The position numbers and the translations under genes were made by a program. A DNA stretch of 64,000 bases from assembly GCA_025175895.1 (NCBI GenBank), contig CM046006.1, positions 68,096,288 through 68,160,287 on the forward strand, read 5' to 3'. Under the pieces are notes generated by a model that was not told the DNA's origin, ran no database searches, and worked only from the letters and a program-made list of their open reading frames with translations. This DNA comes from Wurfbainia villosa (Eukaryota > Streptophyta > Magnoliopsida > Zingiberales > Zingiberaceae). This document shows, one piece after another, positions 1 through 13,300 of this stretch; within the stretch, counting starts at the first letter, position 1; the number at the start of each line of letters is the position of its first letter.

Positions 1-169
1 GAGCCATCTGTATAATGGTAACTCTAGACATAGACATCGTAGAGATAATACCATTTGATAATTACTCTCGACGGGAGTTATCTCGATTGATTATGTAAAG
101 TCAAAGGATAATCTAGTGGATCCGCTAACCAAAGGATTAAACAAAGAGTTTGTTGCTAGCTCATTGTGA
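1..169 (+). pseudogene. Ty1/copia RNase H C-terminus (fragment)
   Basis: The frame ending in the TGA at 167-169 reads IDYVKSKDNLVDPLTKGL near its end, the conserved tail of copia-type RNase H just before the end of pol. Upstream in the same frame, around 52-60, two adjacent stop codons (TGA, TAA) stand where copia proteins carry Arg-Gln, so the copy is dead. The rest of the element lies left of the window. Its orientation is opposite to the copia remnant at 13864-17332, so the two are not halves of one element. Confidence 0.8.
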
Positions 170-743
170 GGAATGGACTTGATAAGGGTGCCGAGGAAAA
201 ATATAGGTGCAAAAGAAATCCAATCTATGATGATTAGAGATCCTATGAACTAGGTTCAAAGGGACTATGTAATTGCACCAATTTATGAAATCATTGTGGG
301 GGAAATGCACCCAATACAATAGTGAATCACTATAAGAGATGATCCGATGAAACAATGAAAAGATGGAAGTTAAGCTATGACTTTTAATGATCCTAGTAGA
401 TTAATATAATAGTCTCGAGAGATGATATATATGAGAAAGAAGTAGGTTCACTTCGAAGAGAATTAGAGGCATAATTTTTAAACCTTCTCCTAGAATTAGA
501 CGTATTTATGGCCAAGAATGAATATACTCATGGAACCTGAGTTACATCAGGGAGAGTCCTAGGTAAAGAGATGTCAATGCTTACAAAAATGATATCATAG
601 TTCAAAGACATCGCATTTACAGGTTAGTCAATAAGCAAGCAGAATTTTGCAAGGGAAAGTTCAAAGGGTAACACCTATCTATCCTATACATGACTCAACT
701 GTCAACCACTATCACATATTTTTGTTCCATTCATGTGAAAGAT
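170..743 (+). other. 3' untranslated part of the copia element
   Basis: No coding potential is visible. The stretch lies between the pol stop and the probable 3' LTR and holds a short G-rich run (TGTGGGGGAAATG near 295). It ends in TGTGAAAGAT, which resembles a decayed polypurine tract next to the LTR start. Confidence 0.45.
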
Positions 744-1380
744 TGTTAGACAATGTGAATAGAAAAGCATAGTGGGTGGCATTAGTCCCACATTAACAAT
801 TAAGTGACATGACAATTGGTAAATAATGTAGAAGGGGGTGTGAATCCAAAGCCCAGATTGCACAAACCCATATGGTTCTTGTGTGAATGTTACTGAACAT
901 ATCGGACCAATCAAGACATGATATGATTTAAGCATGTGGCATGCTCGAGCAACATAAGCATCCACATGCATTGCATGCTTTGAAGTGATGCCATCATATG
1001 CCACCTAGAAGCGGATGTGACAAGATCACAAGAGCTTGATTCTTCTTTATAATGAGATGGGAGGGCAAAGTGAAAGCATAAGCAAGAACCTTTTTCCTTC
1101 ATTCTTTGAAGAAGAAGGAAGCAGCAGAGATTGAGAGATTCATCCCCATAATTTTTTCCTCCTTAGTTATGTTGTGCCATCCTTCGCTCAGTAGATATTC
1201 GTGATAGCATTCAGGTGCATGTTCAGGTCGTCATAATAATCTATGTCAGGTTGTGATAGTGATTTCACCGTTTTATCCCAGGAGACAGACATCCAACGTG
1301 ACCTCATAGCCCCATCAGAGAGGATGAATCTATCTTAAGGGGGCTATCTCACCACAGAACTTGACACCTTCATTCCTACA
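744..1380 (+). repeat. probable 3' LTR of the copia element
   Basis: The sequence starts TGTTAGACAATG right after the polypurine-like stretch and ends ...TTCCTACA, so it has TG...CA ends and about 637 bp, a normal copia LTR length. The partner LTR is outside the window, so the ends cannot be confirmed. The right boundary is the less certain one. Confidence 0.4.
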
Positions 1381-1635
1381 CAAAAGATACATATCATGAT
1401 TTTCAAAGGAGATGAATAACTTCATCAAACTATCTCAACATATAAGTTCGAATTGAATTCATTATAATTCTATATTTGGACTACACTCCTTATATCTTTG
1501 ACTTGATTATGGAATAAGATATTCCAACATATTTATAATCTTTCTATTTTATTATTATTATTGTTATACAATTTAGTTTATAAAAATTTATATATAATCC
1601 TTAGAACTTTTTGTGAAGTTGTTCCTAATTTCATA

Positions 1636-2226
1636 AGTATAGGGTTGTAAACAAATCAAGCGTTCATGAACAAGTTTAGTGTTCGACTCGATAAGAGCTC
1701 GTTTATGTTCATTCAATATGCATCAAAGTCAATTAATAAACAAGCTTGAACAACTTGATAAATTAAATAAACAAACTTGAACACATATGTGTTCAACTTG
1801 TTAATGTTCGTGAATAATATTCGTGAACAATATTCATAAACAGTGTTTATGAACATTAATAAGCTAATTTATGATTAGAGCCATTTAAAAATTATTTTTG
1901 AGTTTATTTATACTCATTTATAAACCAGGATTAAAAAAGTAAAATTTTAAATAAACAAATAAGTTTAACTTAAGAGCTTGCTAATATTTAAATAAGTCAA
2001 ATTTAAACAAGCTTGATTAGAAGCTCGATACTCATTAAATAAGTCGAGCTCAATTTAAACTTAATTCAAGCTCAAGCTAAAAAAAAAAACAAGTCAAACT
2101 TGAACATATTTTTCAATAGCTTGATTAATTTTAGACTTTACTCGGCTCGGTTTAGTTATCTTATTAAACAAGTCTGAATACTATAAAATTTAATTTGACT
2201 CGACTTATAATACTCCTCTATTATTC
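1636..2226. repeat. AT-rich degenerate MITE-like repeat
   Basis: The stretch is built from variants of 'aacaagcttgaac', 'gttcatgaac' and 'gactcgg' words in both orientations, so it can fold back on itself. It opens with TAGGGTTGTAAAC, a start often seen in non-autonomous hAT-like repeats of plants. I cannot find a matching right end or an 8-bp target duplication, so class and borders are uncertain. The bases between this repeat and 1380, and those up to 2484, hold nothing I can identify. Confidence 0.35.
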
Positions 2227-2484
2227 CCAGCACCACTTTTTTTTTATCTGATTTTTAAATTATATCGGCCTGATTTCTGAAATATTACTGTGAATACCTA
2301 ATAAAATCTTGAATATCAAAAATTTTAGCCACGAATACACAGAGGGACACTACCCAAACTCAATGGACTTGGATTGGATCGAAGAAGAGGTGAATAGGGT
2401 CATCAATGAGTTTTGATCGAAACCCATTGATGGATCTAGAGGAGTCCAAATTCCATAATTTTGACATAGACTGAAAGATCTTAC

Positions 2485-5400
2485 TGTCACGCCCCGAGAG
2501 CATGCCGAACCGAAAATCAAACGGACAGCACCTCCCCTGTACGTGGCAACATTTCAGGTTAATACAAGGCCCGTAGGCCACAACAATAACAACATATACA
2601 TATAAGAACATAACAACATAACGAAAAACACAGCGGAAACAACAGGACCACAATACAATCCCACAGAGTGCATACCGGTATGACTAACACCAGAACGTAA
2701 AGAAACCTCGTCAAAACCCGCACTAACATGTGCGTACATCACACAACTCAGAATACATAACCAAAACATACGGAAGACTCGAAAACCCTGACTCCGGGTT
2801 GAGATGAGGCGATGCCCGACGGTGCTCCAAGTTCATCACGGTCGGCTACATTACAGGCGGCGAGAAACCGAGTCCATGAGGTGGTGAGTAAAACTCAGCG
2901 AGGTAATAGAAAACATGTATATATGTCATATCACATGTATTTCGACAACATAATCTAGAAATACAACAGTATATCGATAGTATATAAATACAAGCCTATC
3001 TACCGCCTAATCAATGAACAATCATAAAACATGCAGACATACACGAAAGTCCGCTTGCGCTACTCGATCCAACTCAACATATATCCAACATATATATATA
3101 TACAACAGAAGAGTAGATCAACTCAAAAAAAATAAACTCTAGCTACAATGTGTCAAGGTATCTAGTGGTCTATCCAACACATACCAAGATCCAGGCACAA
3201 CTGAGCAATATATGTAAGAGACATGCATGAATATGATGTCCAATCAAATGCAGCAAATATAATACAATCAAATGCAACATCACAATAAGCATATATATAT
3301 AGACTGTATCTATATATGTATATTAATCACAATCATCCATATATATATATATATACATGCATATATGTATATATATGGCAATATGCAAAAATTTCATCAG
3401 TCGGCAATGCAGCATGCATGGTCATGTCGGCTCACCCTAAAGCAACCATGACCCCAGTGTGGCCTCAGTGGCTCGAGCATGACAACTGTCCCAACTCAAC
3501 ACCAACCACTACTCTCGAGTGGCCGAGTGGGAAGTATGATCGAGTAGCATATAAGTGTAAAGAGCAAGCTACACGATGGGGGTCCCTGCTGTTGGCCACT
3601 CCGACAGTCACTACCCATGAGTGGTCGAGTGCCACACACGCAGGACTACGGCACGCAAATCCAACTACCACCGTCTATAGTGGTAGAGTGCGACACCACA
3701 ATGCTCTTCCCTCACACGGGTGACTCCTCCTATGAGTAACCGTTGAGGCAGGATGACTGGCGACCCTCTCAACCACAAGGGAGACCTCGTCGCCAGCGTG
3801 CATGTAAATGCATGAATGCAATGTCTCACATACAGACATCCACCATAGACTCTCTATCCTGTAGAGAGTCATACCAATCTACTCGACTCACTCTCTATCC
3901 TGTAGAGAGTCGTACTCAACTGATCATAATACTCTCTATCCTGTAGAGAGTCATATCAATCTACTCGACGCACTCTCTATCCTGTAGAGAGTCGTACTCA
4001 ACTGATGGACACACTCTCTATCCTGTAGAGAGTCGTACTCATCTGATTATAACAACCTAGGACCACCGGTCCGTAGCGATACCCTAAGTATCATTCCTCT
4101 GACCATTTACACAACACATGTTCGGTGGTAACATACAACCTAAGGGTACTAGAACTAACCCTAGGTTAAAGACATTATCTACCTACGGATGACCTTTTTG
4201 CCCAATGTACAATCAGGTTGTCATCCGGACTTTAGCATTTGCACTTAACTTAAACAAATTCTAAGTTACTTGCATCACCTATATGTATAATTCCTAATCA
4301 TGATAAAATAAACATGATATCAGCAATAGAGTTAATAGCCAACGGTAAAGGATCAAGCATACGATAAAAAGAACAGGGTTAAGGTAATATGAACACCTAA
4401 CATGCTCATATCAATGACTAAATCTGAATGAAATACAACTACCCGGACCAAGTAGGAAATTACCCACCTGTTAAATAGCTCATGCTAGCTATCCACGCGT
4501 ATAAACCTCTCTCACCAATCAAGGTCCTACAAAAGAACACAGAACATGACTAAGTTATATTTTACATCGAATGATTGAATCGAATCCTACATCGATCATT
4601 ATATCTAACTAATTCAACATTCTCCAACCTTAATCAAATTAAATTCACCGTATCAGTCATGAGTCGACTCTAGCATCCACTATAAAGGTAACACATCCTA
4701 CTTCATAACAGTACCAAATTAAAGGTTACCTTTCAATTGTTGAAGTCACCCCCAGCATCTTGATCTACATCAAGGTATCGGATTAAAGTTCAAATAGCCC
4801 AATTGGAAGCAACCTCATAACCCGATCTGTTCACCAACAATTGATCATCACTCTAACAATTAAATCTGCTCATCCTATAGAAATCAGTTAACTTAATCAA
4901 TATATACAACCTTACCTCTCACAACCAACCCAATGGTCGATTCACAGCTCCAATCCACCCCCCCTTTTCCTTGCCAAGAGCAGCCTTCATAGCTCTTTCG
5001 CAGCGGTCACCACACTCACAGTTAATTCCACTATCCAATTCTCATATCGCAGCCCTCAATTCACTGAAATGAAGCCACTATTCCTCGTCACAACCAATTC
5101 ACAGTGGAAACTCAAAAATCTGACTGAAACTTTAGATTAATATGGGACTTACCCCCAATTTTGATCCCCAGCTCATAGAATCACAGAGATCTTGATCACC
5201 ACAGCCCTAGAAGACCCTACCGACAGCCCATCCACAGAACCGGCAGCCACCGTCTCCTCTCCCCTGTTCACAGCCGCATAGTAACTCCGACCGGATCAAC
5301 CAACTGCAGTGTCGCCGTCATCGCGGCTGCTCCGGCGACCACCGGCAGCGAAATACCCCTCACCGACGGCTCTGCTCGAGTGTTTTCCGACAACCAGACG

Positions 5401-5972
5401 GTGACGCTGTTTGCTGCCGTCGGACCAACGGAAGAAGAGGGCGACGGAAGGCTTGGGCTTGCGTTGTTCATCGGCTGCTCGATGGAGATCTCCGGCGACA
5501 GAGGCTCGATCGATGGTGTTGGAGCAGCGACTGTTGGCGAGAGAGAAGGAACGGTGACGGGGTGCGGCGATGGGGCACGGCGACAGGGTGCAGCGACCGG
5601 GCGACAGTGACTGTCGTGGCCGGCGCGCGAGGGAGAAGGCGGCGGCGAGGCGCGGCGACGGAGATGATCTCGCGGTGATGAATCGCTCGAGACGAAGGTG
5701 CGAGATCGGGAGGGGAAGAGAAGTCGGCGCAATTGGGAATTAAAGGGGAAACGGAAGGAATATAATGGGTTTTAATTAAACCCATTAATTCCTTACAGAT
5801 AGTCTAAACAGGCTTTACAAAAGCCTGTTCGCTTTATCCCTATGAAACATCCATAAACCTTCCGTTTAAATCCAGAAAATTTTCTAAAAATTTCTGAAAA
5901 ATTCCACAAGATGTTTTATCAATTACCGAGGAATATTTTTTTTTATTTTATTTTTTTCTTCGGTATTTTACA
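2485..5972 (-). repeat. gypsy element LTR, left copy (3' LTR)
   Basis: 3488 bp. Against the right LTR, roughly the first 700-800 bp (2485 to about 3250) differ by many substitutions and indels. From about 3300 to 5972 the two copies are nearly identical, with only occasional single-base changes. Open frames near 5268-5785 lie in the GC-rich U3 end and are not credible genes. The same LTR family occurs as a solo copy in the MAP70 intron. Confidence 0.9.
3848..4034. repeat. five 23-bp hairpins at 41-bp period inside the left LTR
   Basis: Copies at 3848, 3889, 3930, 3971 and 4012 read ACTCTCTATCCTGTAGAGAGT with at most edge changes. Each is an inverted repeat: ACTCTCTA pairs with TAGAGAGT around a five-base loop. 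The spacers alternate between two types. The 41-bp period is exact. Confidence 0.9.
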
Positions 5973-5985
5973 TTCTCCCCCACTT
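5973..5985 (-). other. polypurine tract of the gypsy element
   Basis: On the - strand the bases next to the left LTR read AAGTGGGGGAGAA, a typical plus-strand primer tract. Its place fixes the left LTR as the 3' LTR. Confidence 0.8.
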
Positions 5986-8450
5986 ATAAAAATTTGGTCC
6001 CCAAATTCCGTACTAACATGCAAAAATTTACTTCAAGCAAGTTTCCGAAAGGACCACATACCTTCCTCAAGTGACCAGATGAGACTATCGAGCTCGGATA
6101 GTATCTTCCAGCTCCCACATAGCCTCCTCATCGGTATGATGCTGTCATCCAACCTTTACGAGTCAGATGGTTTTCGTCCCACTACTGTCGCTCCTTGCGA
6201 CTCAGGCTCCACCCTGGAATCACCTCGTAAGTCGTATTAGATTGAGGTAAAATTCGGAACCTCTTTCAGAGCATGATCAACATGTGACATGTATTTCCTC
6301 AGTATAAAAATAGGAAATACGTTGTGAGCACCCGCAAATGTCGAAGGTAAAGCTAACCGATAAGCTACACCTCCATAATCCACGACACAAGATCTGAATA
6401 GATCCTCTAACGTTTGAATGTCATGCTCAGACAGTCCATCAGTCCGCGGATAAAATGTTGCACTAAGCCGAAGCTCTGTGCTCATAGTCTGGTGTAGACT
6501 TTGCCAAAATCGCGAGGTAAATCACGAATCTCTATTCGATTTGGTACTAAAAGTACCCCACGCAATCTGATAATCTTTCGGCAATACAACTTTGCCGATG
6601 ATCCAACGAGTATGACCCACGAATAGGAAGGAAGTGAGCTGATTCGGTCAGTCGATCCACAATCACCCAAGTCGCATCACGTCCTTTACGGGTTCTAGGC
6701 AATCCCGTAACGCAATCAATCGTGATATGCTCCCACTTCCATTCCGAAATCGGAATTTTCTAGAGCAATCCAGCGAGTTTCTGATGTTCAGCCTTCACCT
6801 ACTGGCATACTAAACATCGAGCAGCAAAATCTGCTATAACTCTCTTTATACCATTCCACCAGTATAAACGTTTCAACTCTCGGTATATCCGAGTACCACC
6901 AGGATGCATAGCAAATCTCAAATGATGTGCCTCCTGTAGAAACTCTTCCTTGACTGGACGCTTGTCCGGAACACACTATCCTTCTCAGAGACGGGGAATT
7001 ATCTTCTCAAAAGAGAAATTCATCAACCATCCAAGATACACTTCACCACACACTCTGTAAGTGCATGGGAGACTATAGCGACGAATCTCACTCGTTGCAA
7101 CTGTTCGTGCTCCAGCAACTCTATAGTAGCTACCCAGTAGCTAGTTAAATTCAATGAGCACTTCTGCTCTATACCTCCACGAATCCAAATAATAACTACT
7201 AAAGTCACGTCATGAATATGACAGCTTGTCTCGTAGTTTCTTAACTGTCGTAGGCATACGGTACGCCTCATTCAACTGCATCGGAATCGCTCCGATCCCT
7301 GAAACGATGCATCCATGTACAACCTCATTTTTATCCACTCCGAAAGGATTAACTAATACTTGCGTAAAAGTTAACCGCCATCTTGGTCCTGTAAATTAGT
7401 TTCACCAGCTTCCGACTAAATAATTTCCAACATCACCTTTGTCAAACAAGTCTGTGGTATAGTAATGCTAAGACATTCTATCCACATCTACAATACTAAC
7501 CAAAACGTACAAGGCAAACCACCATCTACAGTGGTCGAGTGCGCAACTCCATCTACCACAATCAATAGTGGCCAGATTACGCAACTCCAACAACTACAAA
7601 AGGATTCAATCGTGTTTAGGATACATGATTCTCAAATCCAGTGACGACTAAATTGTTAATTAGTCTAACAACCTAATCAAAACTCATAACAATTCATACC
7701 AAGTATGGAATTGTCATCTTTACACACTTGCATCCCCTTTACTCTACGCTGATGATATATATTAATCATCACAATGACAATGATAATTGTATGACATCAT
7801 GTCACTACAATATCAATACTCCAGTCGTAAATCAACCCTAAAGTATACGCAGGTGTCCTTAGCTGATCAAAATAGATCATTTATCCATAACGAAGGATAT
7901 TCATTACAATAACTACTGTATTCCATCATCGATAATCGATGCATACTTTCAAAGGTTCATCTCTCTTTTATCAAAGAGTTCTGGATCCTTCTCAAGGAGA
8001 AATACTGGGATAGATAAATATCCCTTCCAACATCTCCTATAATCACAACTCACGTTCTTCCAATTCTTTTATAGTGTTTAACAACACTGATACCAACAAA
8101 AATATCACTCGATATGTGATCTTCAATATCGGAACTATTTCCGCAATCATTTCGATCGCCTACTCCACTTGCCTAAGCAACGGCAAACCTAGGAGTTCAT
8201 CCGAAACTACATCCGAATACTCTCAGATTATACGCACCTCCGAGAGCATATCGTACCATACTTCCAACAATTTGACCATCCGTAAGGATATGTCCACAGT
8301 AAAAGTATGTATATCAAAGTCTAAGGACATCCCTCGACTTCTTAATTATTGATCCACATCTCACCAGACGATAGAGATACCACCGACCCACAAGTCGATG
8401 TATAGGACCTTCTAATCCACACTAGGAATGTTCTAGACAAAGATACATGT
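5986..8450 (-). pseudogene. gypsy pol remnant (RT, RNase H trace, integrase, chromodomain-like tail)
   Basis: Read right to left in shifting frames. A reverse transcriptase N-terminal part contains KVCIDYR near 7929-7950, with the canonical leucine-rich lead-in further right. RNase H is barely recognisable. An integrase zinc-binding region (6790-7000) contains AHHLRFAMHPGGTRIYRELK and CLVCQ. The integrase core (6590-6740) contains GLPRTRKGRDATWVIVDRL. The last catalytic region (6370-6485) contains PRTDGLSEHDIQTLEDL. A chromodomain-like tail lies at 6000-6240. Many stops and frameshifts are present. I cannot find the RT active-site YxDD box, and the distance from CIDYR to RNase H is too short, so an internal deletion is likely. 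Confidence 0.8.
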
Positions 8451-10334
8451 AAACTACAAGTATCTCTCAATATATTAATCCAGAGGATAAAACTAAAGTA
8501 ATACCTTGAACGATCAAATATCTGTTGATCCGATCCAAAAGGCTCCCCGCAGGTCTCGGCCTTTCTCCGAAGAGAATAAGATCAGATCCAATAGTCCGCG
8601 ACAAAATGGTCGCATTTCTGCGATGAATGATCCAAGGATTTTTCCTAGGTCATCTAATCCATCCCTTAATCCTACGAGCTACAACTATAGAATATTGAAT
8701 AAATACGACCATCGTCGTATACTCTCTCCTTTGTACTAATCCAATCACATCTGGAGGTAACTGTTGTTGTCTGCTGAATCTTCTAAGATGCCTTTTCACG
8801 TCTTTCGTCTTCTCTGCTGAAGAGGAGTATCAAGGAATTCCAACCACGCCTGAGGTAGTAGGTTGTTGTTGTTGAGATAACTCAATCTTCTGTGCTGATC
8901 TCTGCTGTCGAGACGGTGCATCATCCTCCCGGAACACCATTGGTAGTCTTCAACTGAGTCTTCAAAGTACACCTCCTCCACTGTATTGGTTGCTCACAAT
9001 AGCAATAGCTGAACTGCCCCTACGGATATCTGACTTCGCATTTCTTCGTGATCCGCACTGCACGCACATAATCACTTCGGAGTCTTTGTTTTGATTTCGC
9101 TGATACTCACAAGAACATCCTGATGATCTGCGGTTGGTCTTCTATAATCGAAAAATAGCTCAAGGCCTATAACTCCGATCTTGTTCCTTTTATCCAACAG
9201 TCGGAGACTTCTGACCCAAATAAGTTGACCTGCAATATCTGCTTTTCGGTCTCCAACCCTTATAACCCTTGTACGGAGTCATTTCTAAACTCCTGTCTCA
9301 ATCCAACGTCTTCCGGTAGGATCTGATAGAAGATCCCGGCATCCTAATCCAACTATAAGCCAATAACTCTGGGTGGCTTAAATCATCCACTCATCTTCTT
9401 GAGCTATTAGGTGGTCGTAACCTCCGCAAGTCTCACGACTCTGCACAGTACACTATTACTAACCGATCACCCTTTTCTTGAAGCTCAAGAATTCCTTACA
9501 ATGTGTCACTAAAAGTGACACGGGAAAATATACTCTTTCAACATCACTGAACCATGATCAAATGATGTTTTATTTCCCGAAGGTCATTTTCTGCATTTTC
9601 CACCAAATACCGGGTTGATCCCGATAATGGTATGCAAACAACTCTTCTTTCTCGGTATAACATGAGTTAAGTACTCAAAAGTACTCTCAAAGTTATACAA
9701 CTCAGTACGAACAACTCAGGGATAAAATCCCTATGAAACTCCATAACCTAGCCTTCCACTATCTGTATCACAAATAGTCTACAAGTCTGTTCATTACCCA
9801 CAAGTAATGATCTGACTAGCACAGTTAGTGGAAATCTCCAAGACTGTAGTCTCTGATTTCCATAATAAATATGATGACTTGGCCCCTGTTTTCCGACTCG
9901 GTACCAGTCGGCTCTCAAACACCTTCTCGACACAGGTTTAAGACTCATAGACTCAACAGATCGTTCCCATGGTCAACTCATACCACGGTTACGAATAATA
10001 ACCAACACACTACAGGTTATTCCCTAGTATAAGCTTCTAAATGCATAGCCAACATAACCGGGAGTATAAACCCTAAAGGTCACTCCGGTTGGTCGGCTCG
10101 GTGGACGACCCCTAATACAAGTCTGCACAGGTGTCATAACTCTATTGTATACACCTACTGTTCAAATTTAGATAAATATCTACTAAACTATAAGTTTTTC
10201 TGGAATTCTTACCTCGTGCTGCTTGGAGCTCAGGCCGCTGTCCATCTCATCTCAGAAAATCAAAACCGAAATAAATTGACTCCCGAGAATCAAAGACTCG
10301 ACACAAAAACATTGTATGGCATCGCAGAACCTTG
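8451..10334 (-). pseudogene. gypsy gag-protease region, decayed, and 5' leader
   Basis: By position between the primer site and the RT remnant this should hold leader, gag and protease. Only short broken frames are left, for example a - strand frame at 8796-8981 rich in Gln, Asn and Arg that could be gag C-terminal sequence. I see no intact zinc knuckle. The call rests mainly on position. Confidence 0.45.
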
Positions 10335-10347
10335 GGCTCTGATACCA
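10335..10347 (-). other. primer binding site, initiator-Met tRNA type
   Basis: On the - strand the bases read TGGTATCAGAGCC, complementary to the 3' end of plant initiator tRNA-Met. They lie seven bases from the end of the right LTR. This fixes the right LTR as the 5' LTR. Confidence 0.9.
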
Positions 10348-10354
10348 CTAAAGT

Positions 10355-13300
10355 TGTCACGCCCCGAGAGCATGCCGAGCCGAAAATCAAACGGACGGCA
10401 TCTCCCCTGTACGTGGCAACATTTCGGGTTAATACAAGGCCCGTAGGCTAACAATAACAACAATATATATATATGAAATCAAAAACTACACAAGACACAG
10501 CGAAAACATACTACAATCTCACAAACGACAACACACAACATACCGGTATGACTAACACTGACTCAGGACACTATAATAAAACCAGAAAGGAAGAAAAGGG
10601 ATACAACATCAATAGTCACAACTACAATCATCACATAAAACAAATCCATAACGGAATACAAATGAGAAAACCAAAAATCCGGACTCTCGGAGTTGAGATG
10701 AGATGATGCCGACCATGTGCTCCAAGTCCATCACGAAGTTGCTACTGCTACCAGGCGCATGAAAACCTGTGGTCCGCGGTGGTGAGTAAAACTCAGCAGG
10801 TAATAGAAAACATGTATATATGTAATATCACATGTATTTCGACAACATAATCTAGATGTACAACAAGTATATCAGCATAGTATATAAATACAAGCATATA
10901 CCGTCTAACTGAAATGAATAACATAAAATGCAGACATACCTGAAGTCTGCCACGCTACTCTGATCCAACCTGAACATATATCCAACATATATATATATAT
11001 AACAGGAAGAGTAGATCAACTCAAAATATACTCTAGCTACAGGTCAAGGTATCTAGTGGTCTGTCCAACACATACCAATATCCGACACAATCGTATAACA
11101 AATGCAAGAGACATGCATGAATATGATGTCCAATCAAATGCAGCAAACATAATACAATCAAATGCAACATCACAATAAGCATATATATATAGACTGTATC
11201 TATATATGTATACTAATCACAATCATCCATATATATATATATACATGCATATATGTATATATATGATAATATGCAAAAATGCCATCAATCGACAATGCAG
11301 CATGCATGGTCATGTCGGCTCACCCTAAAGCTACCACGACTCCAGTGTGGCCTCGGTGGCTCGAGCATGACAACTGTCCCAACTCAACACCAACCACTAC
11401 TCTCGAGTGGCCGAGTGGGCAGTATGATCGAGTAGCATATAAGCGTAAAGAGCAAGCTACACGATGGGGGTCCCTGCTGTTGGCCACTCCGACAGTCACT
11501 ACCCATGAGTGGTCGAGTGCCACACACGCAGGACTATGGTACTCAAATCCAACTACCACCATCTATAGTGGTAGAGTGCGGCACCACAATGCTCTTCCCT
11601 CACACGGGTGACTCCTCCTATGAGTAACTGTGGAGGCAGGATGACTGGCGACCCTCTCAACCATAAGGGAGACCTCGTCGCCAGCGTGCATGTAAATGCA
11701 TGAATGCAATGTCTCACATACAGACATCCACCATAGACTCTCTATCCTGTAGAGAGTCATACCAATCTACTCGACGCACTCTCTATCCTGTAGAGAGTCG
11801 TACTCAACTGATCATAATACTCTCTATCCTGTAGAGAGTCATACCAATCTACTCGATGCACTCTCTATCCTGTAGAGAGTCGTACTCAACTGATGGACAC
11901 ACTCTCTATCCTGTAGAGAGTCGTACTCATCTGATTATAACAAGCTAGGACCACCGGTCCGTAGCGATACCCTAAGTATCATTCCTCTGACCATTTACAA
12001 TACATGTTCGGTGGTAACATACAACCTAAGGGTACTAGAACTAACCCTAGGTTAAAGACATTATCTACCTACGGATGACCTTTTTGCCCAATGTACAATC
12101 AGGTTGTCATCCGGACTTTAGCATTTGCACTTAACTTAAACAAATTCTAAGTTACTTGCATCACCTATATGTATAACTCCTAATCATGATAAAATAAACA
12201 TGATATCAGCAATAGAGTTAATAGCCAACGGTAAAGGATCAAGCATACGATAAAAAGAACAGGGTTAAGGTAATATGAACACCTAACATGCTCATATCAA
12301 TGACTAAATCTGAATGAAATACAACTACCCGGACCAAGTAGGAAATTACCCACCTGTTAAATAGCTCATGCTAGCTATCCACGCGTATAAACCTCTCTCA
12401 CCAATCAAGGTCCTGCAAAAGAACACAGAACATGACTAAGTTATATTTTACATCGAATGATTGAATCGAATCCTACATCGATCATTATATCTAACTAATT
12501 CAACATTCTTCAACCTTAATCAAATTAAATTCACCGTATCAGTCATGAGTCGACTCTAGCATCCACTATAAAGGTAACACATCCTACTTCATAACAGTAC
12601 CAAATTAAAGGTTACCTTTCAATTGTTGAAGTCACCCCCAGCATCTTGATCTACATCAAGGTATCGGATTAAAGTTCAAATAGCCCAATTGGAAGCAACC
12701 TCATAACCCGATCTGTTCACCAACAATTGATCATTACTCTAACAATTAAATCTGCTCATCCTATAGAAATCAGTTAACTTAATCAATATATACAACCTTA
12801 CCTCTCACAACCAACCCAATGGTCGATTCACAGCTCCAATCCACCCCCCCTTTTCCTTGCCAAGAGCAGCCTTCATAGCTCTTTCGCAGCGGTCACCACA
12901 CTCACAGTTAATTCCACTATCCAATTCTCATATCGCAGCCCTCAATTCACTGAAATGAAGCCACTATTCCTCGTCACAACCAATTCACAGTGGAAACTCA
13001 AAAATCTGACTGAAACTTTAGATTAATATGGGACTTACCCCCAATTTTGATCCCCAGCTCATAGAATCACAGAGATCTTGATCACCACAGCCCTAGAAGA
13101 CCCTACCGATAGCCCATCCACAGAACCGGCAGCCACCGTCTCCTCTCCCCTGTTCACAGCCGCATAGTAACTCCGATCGGATCAACCAACTGTAGTGTCG
13201 CCGTCATCGCGGTTGCTCCGGCGACCACCGGCAGCGAAATACCCCTCACCGACGGCTCTGCTCGAGTGTTTTCCGACAACCAGACGGTGACACTGTTTGC

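Noticed and set aside
3848..4034. Regular repeat-spacer pattern resembling a small CRISPR array
   Set aside because: Repeats are perfect hairpins, spacers are two recurring types rather than unique, there are no cas genes, and the array is inside both LTRs of a plant retrotransposon.
5268..5785. Open frames of 105-154 codons on the - strand in the left LTR (and their twins at 13154-13671)
   Set aside because: Composition is Ser/Pro/Arg-rich from GC-rich LTR sequence, several frames overlap on both strands, and no domain is recognisable.
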